DNA from: JAAYAY01 sp964563135 | Lineage (GTDB): Bacteria > Planctomycetota > Planctomycetia > Pirellulales > Thermoguttaceae | Length of the DNA: 64,000 bases | NCBI GenBank assembly: GCA_964563135.1 | Contig: CAZLWV010000017.1 | Coordinates: 12,323-76,322 of the forward strand | Direction: 5' to 3' | Shown here: positions 63,800-64,000 of the stretch, piece by piece | Numbering within the stretch: the stretch's first letter is position 1 | How the letters are laid out: each line of letters opens with the position of its first letter | Made by a program: the position numbers and the translations under genes | Notes under the pieces: model-generated | What the model was told of the DNA's origin: nothing | Database searches by the model: none | What the model saw: the letters and a program-made list of their open reading frames with translations, nothing else

Positions 63800-63895
63800 G
63801 GAGGTGACTGGTATCTGGTGGTGCCCCTGGTCTTCAAAACCAGTGTGGGGTTCGCAAGAATCCCGGGTGGGTTCGATTCCCATTCACCTCCGCCA
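63800..63895 (+). tRNA. selC: selenocysteine tRNA (anticodon UCA)
   Basis: A 96-nt cloverleaf begins one base after the selD stop. The acceptor arm is 8 bp (GGAGGTGA / TCACCTCC), with discriminator G and encoded CCA. The anticodon stem CTGGT / ACCAG holds the loop CTTCAAA, giving anticodon TCA at 63834-63836. The long variable arm and T-loop (GGTTCGATTCC) fit bacterial tRNA-Sec. A run of T follows at 63896. Confidence 0.95.
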
Positions 63896-64000
63896 TTTTT
63901 TTGTCCCCCTCTCCTACCGTGGAGTGGCCAATTCCTTTTGACCTCAATCGGGTTGCGTGATTCCCAGAATGGGCCATCTCCTTCAGGCCGCCTCCCGAAG

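Noticed and set aside
1..64000. CRISPR arrays, complete insertion sequences, rRNA genes, other tRNAs
   Set aside because: No regularly spaced repeats, no transposase motif, and no rRNA or further tRNA cloverleaf was found on reading the window.

Overview
The window looks like a scaffold from a Planctomycetota bacterium, most likely a Pirellulales-type lineage. The basis is high GC, monocistronic genes with long spacers, and a family mix typical of that phylum: a surface protein with an N-terminal LEPR-XLL-like motif, DUF1573, DUF1080, DUF1343, Gfo/Idh/MocA oxidoreductases with Tat-like leaders, Uma2 nucleases, a XylR-type AraC regulator and a Tricorn protease homologue. A run of ten Ns at 19791-19800 is an assembly gap, so the two sides may not be truly adjacent and the helicase beside it is incomplete.

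Layout. 1-5.5 kb (minus strand): partial oxidoreductase, remnant of a membrane glycosyltransferase-like gene, deoxyhypusine-synthase-like enzyme, large repeat-containing surface protein. 6-14.3 kb: DUF1573 protein, small mono-haem cytochrome, and two large chemoreceptors sharing a block of about 1.28 kb that looks identical. 14.7-17.7 kb: FAD oxidoreductase overlapping a membrane polyferredoxin, then a PII-like protein. 18-30 kb: C69 peptidase, Ski2-like helicase (cut by the gap), PilZ protein, small histidine kinase, a large zinc-ribbon/proline-rich/alpha-barrel protein, HDOD protein, DUF1080 hydrolase, Uma2 protein. 30-35.5 kb: Tricorn homologue, DUF1343 muramidase, DJ-1/PfpI protein.

36-45.8 kb is a compact seven-gene signalling operon on the minus strand: HDOD protein, PAS kinase, REC-HD-GYP, REC-HDOD, REC with a degenerate HD-GYP, PAS kinase, REC. 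Almost all junctions overlap, which suggests translational coupling of a phosphorelay that ends in c-di-GMP turnover and HDOD outputs. 46-50 kb holds the XylR-like regulator and a SNF2 helicase followed 5 bp apart by an unknown partner.

51-64 kb is the most interesting part. A plus-strand run encodes a secreted PQQ-like propeller, a GcvH-like lipoyl carrier with its lipoyl lysine but no other glycine-cleavage genes, a 2x[4Fe-4S] protein, a double-cubane HgdB-type reductase, its ATP-driven activase and a small membrane protein. Next come a Tat-leader oxidoreductase and a tandemly duplicated lipoprotein/membrane-protein module. The window ends with selD fused to an AhpD-like domain and preceded by a three-CxC Cys module, followed one base later by a selenocysteine tRNA with a UCA anticodon. 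The organism therefore probably makes selenoproteins, although selA, selB and any selenoprotein gene lie outside the window.

Several dispersed repeats sit between genes: a MITE-like element of about 103 bp (two copies, one supplying a stop codon), a ~100 bp repeat (three copies, one inside the signal-peptide region of the C69 peptidase), a ~62 bp repeat (two copies in opposite orientation) and a REP-like inverted repeat. All assignments come from reading sequence motifs; no database search was run.
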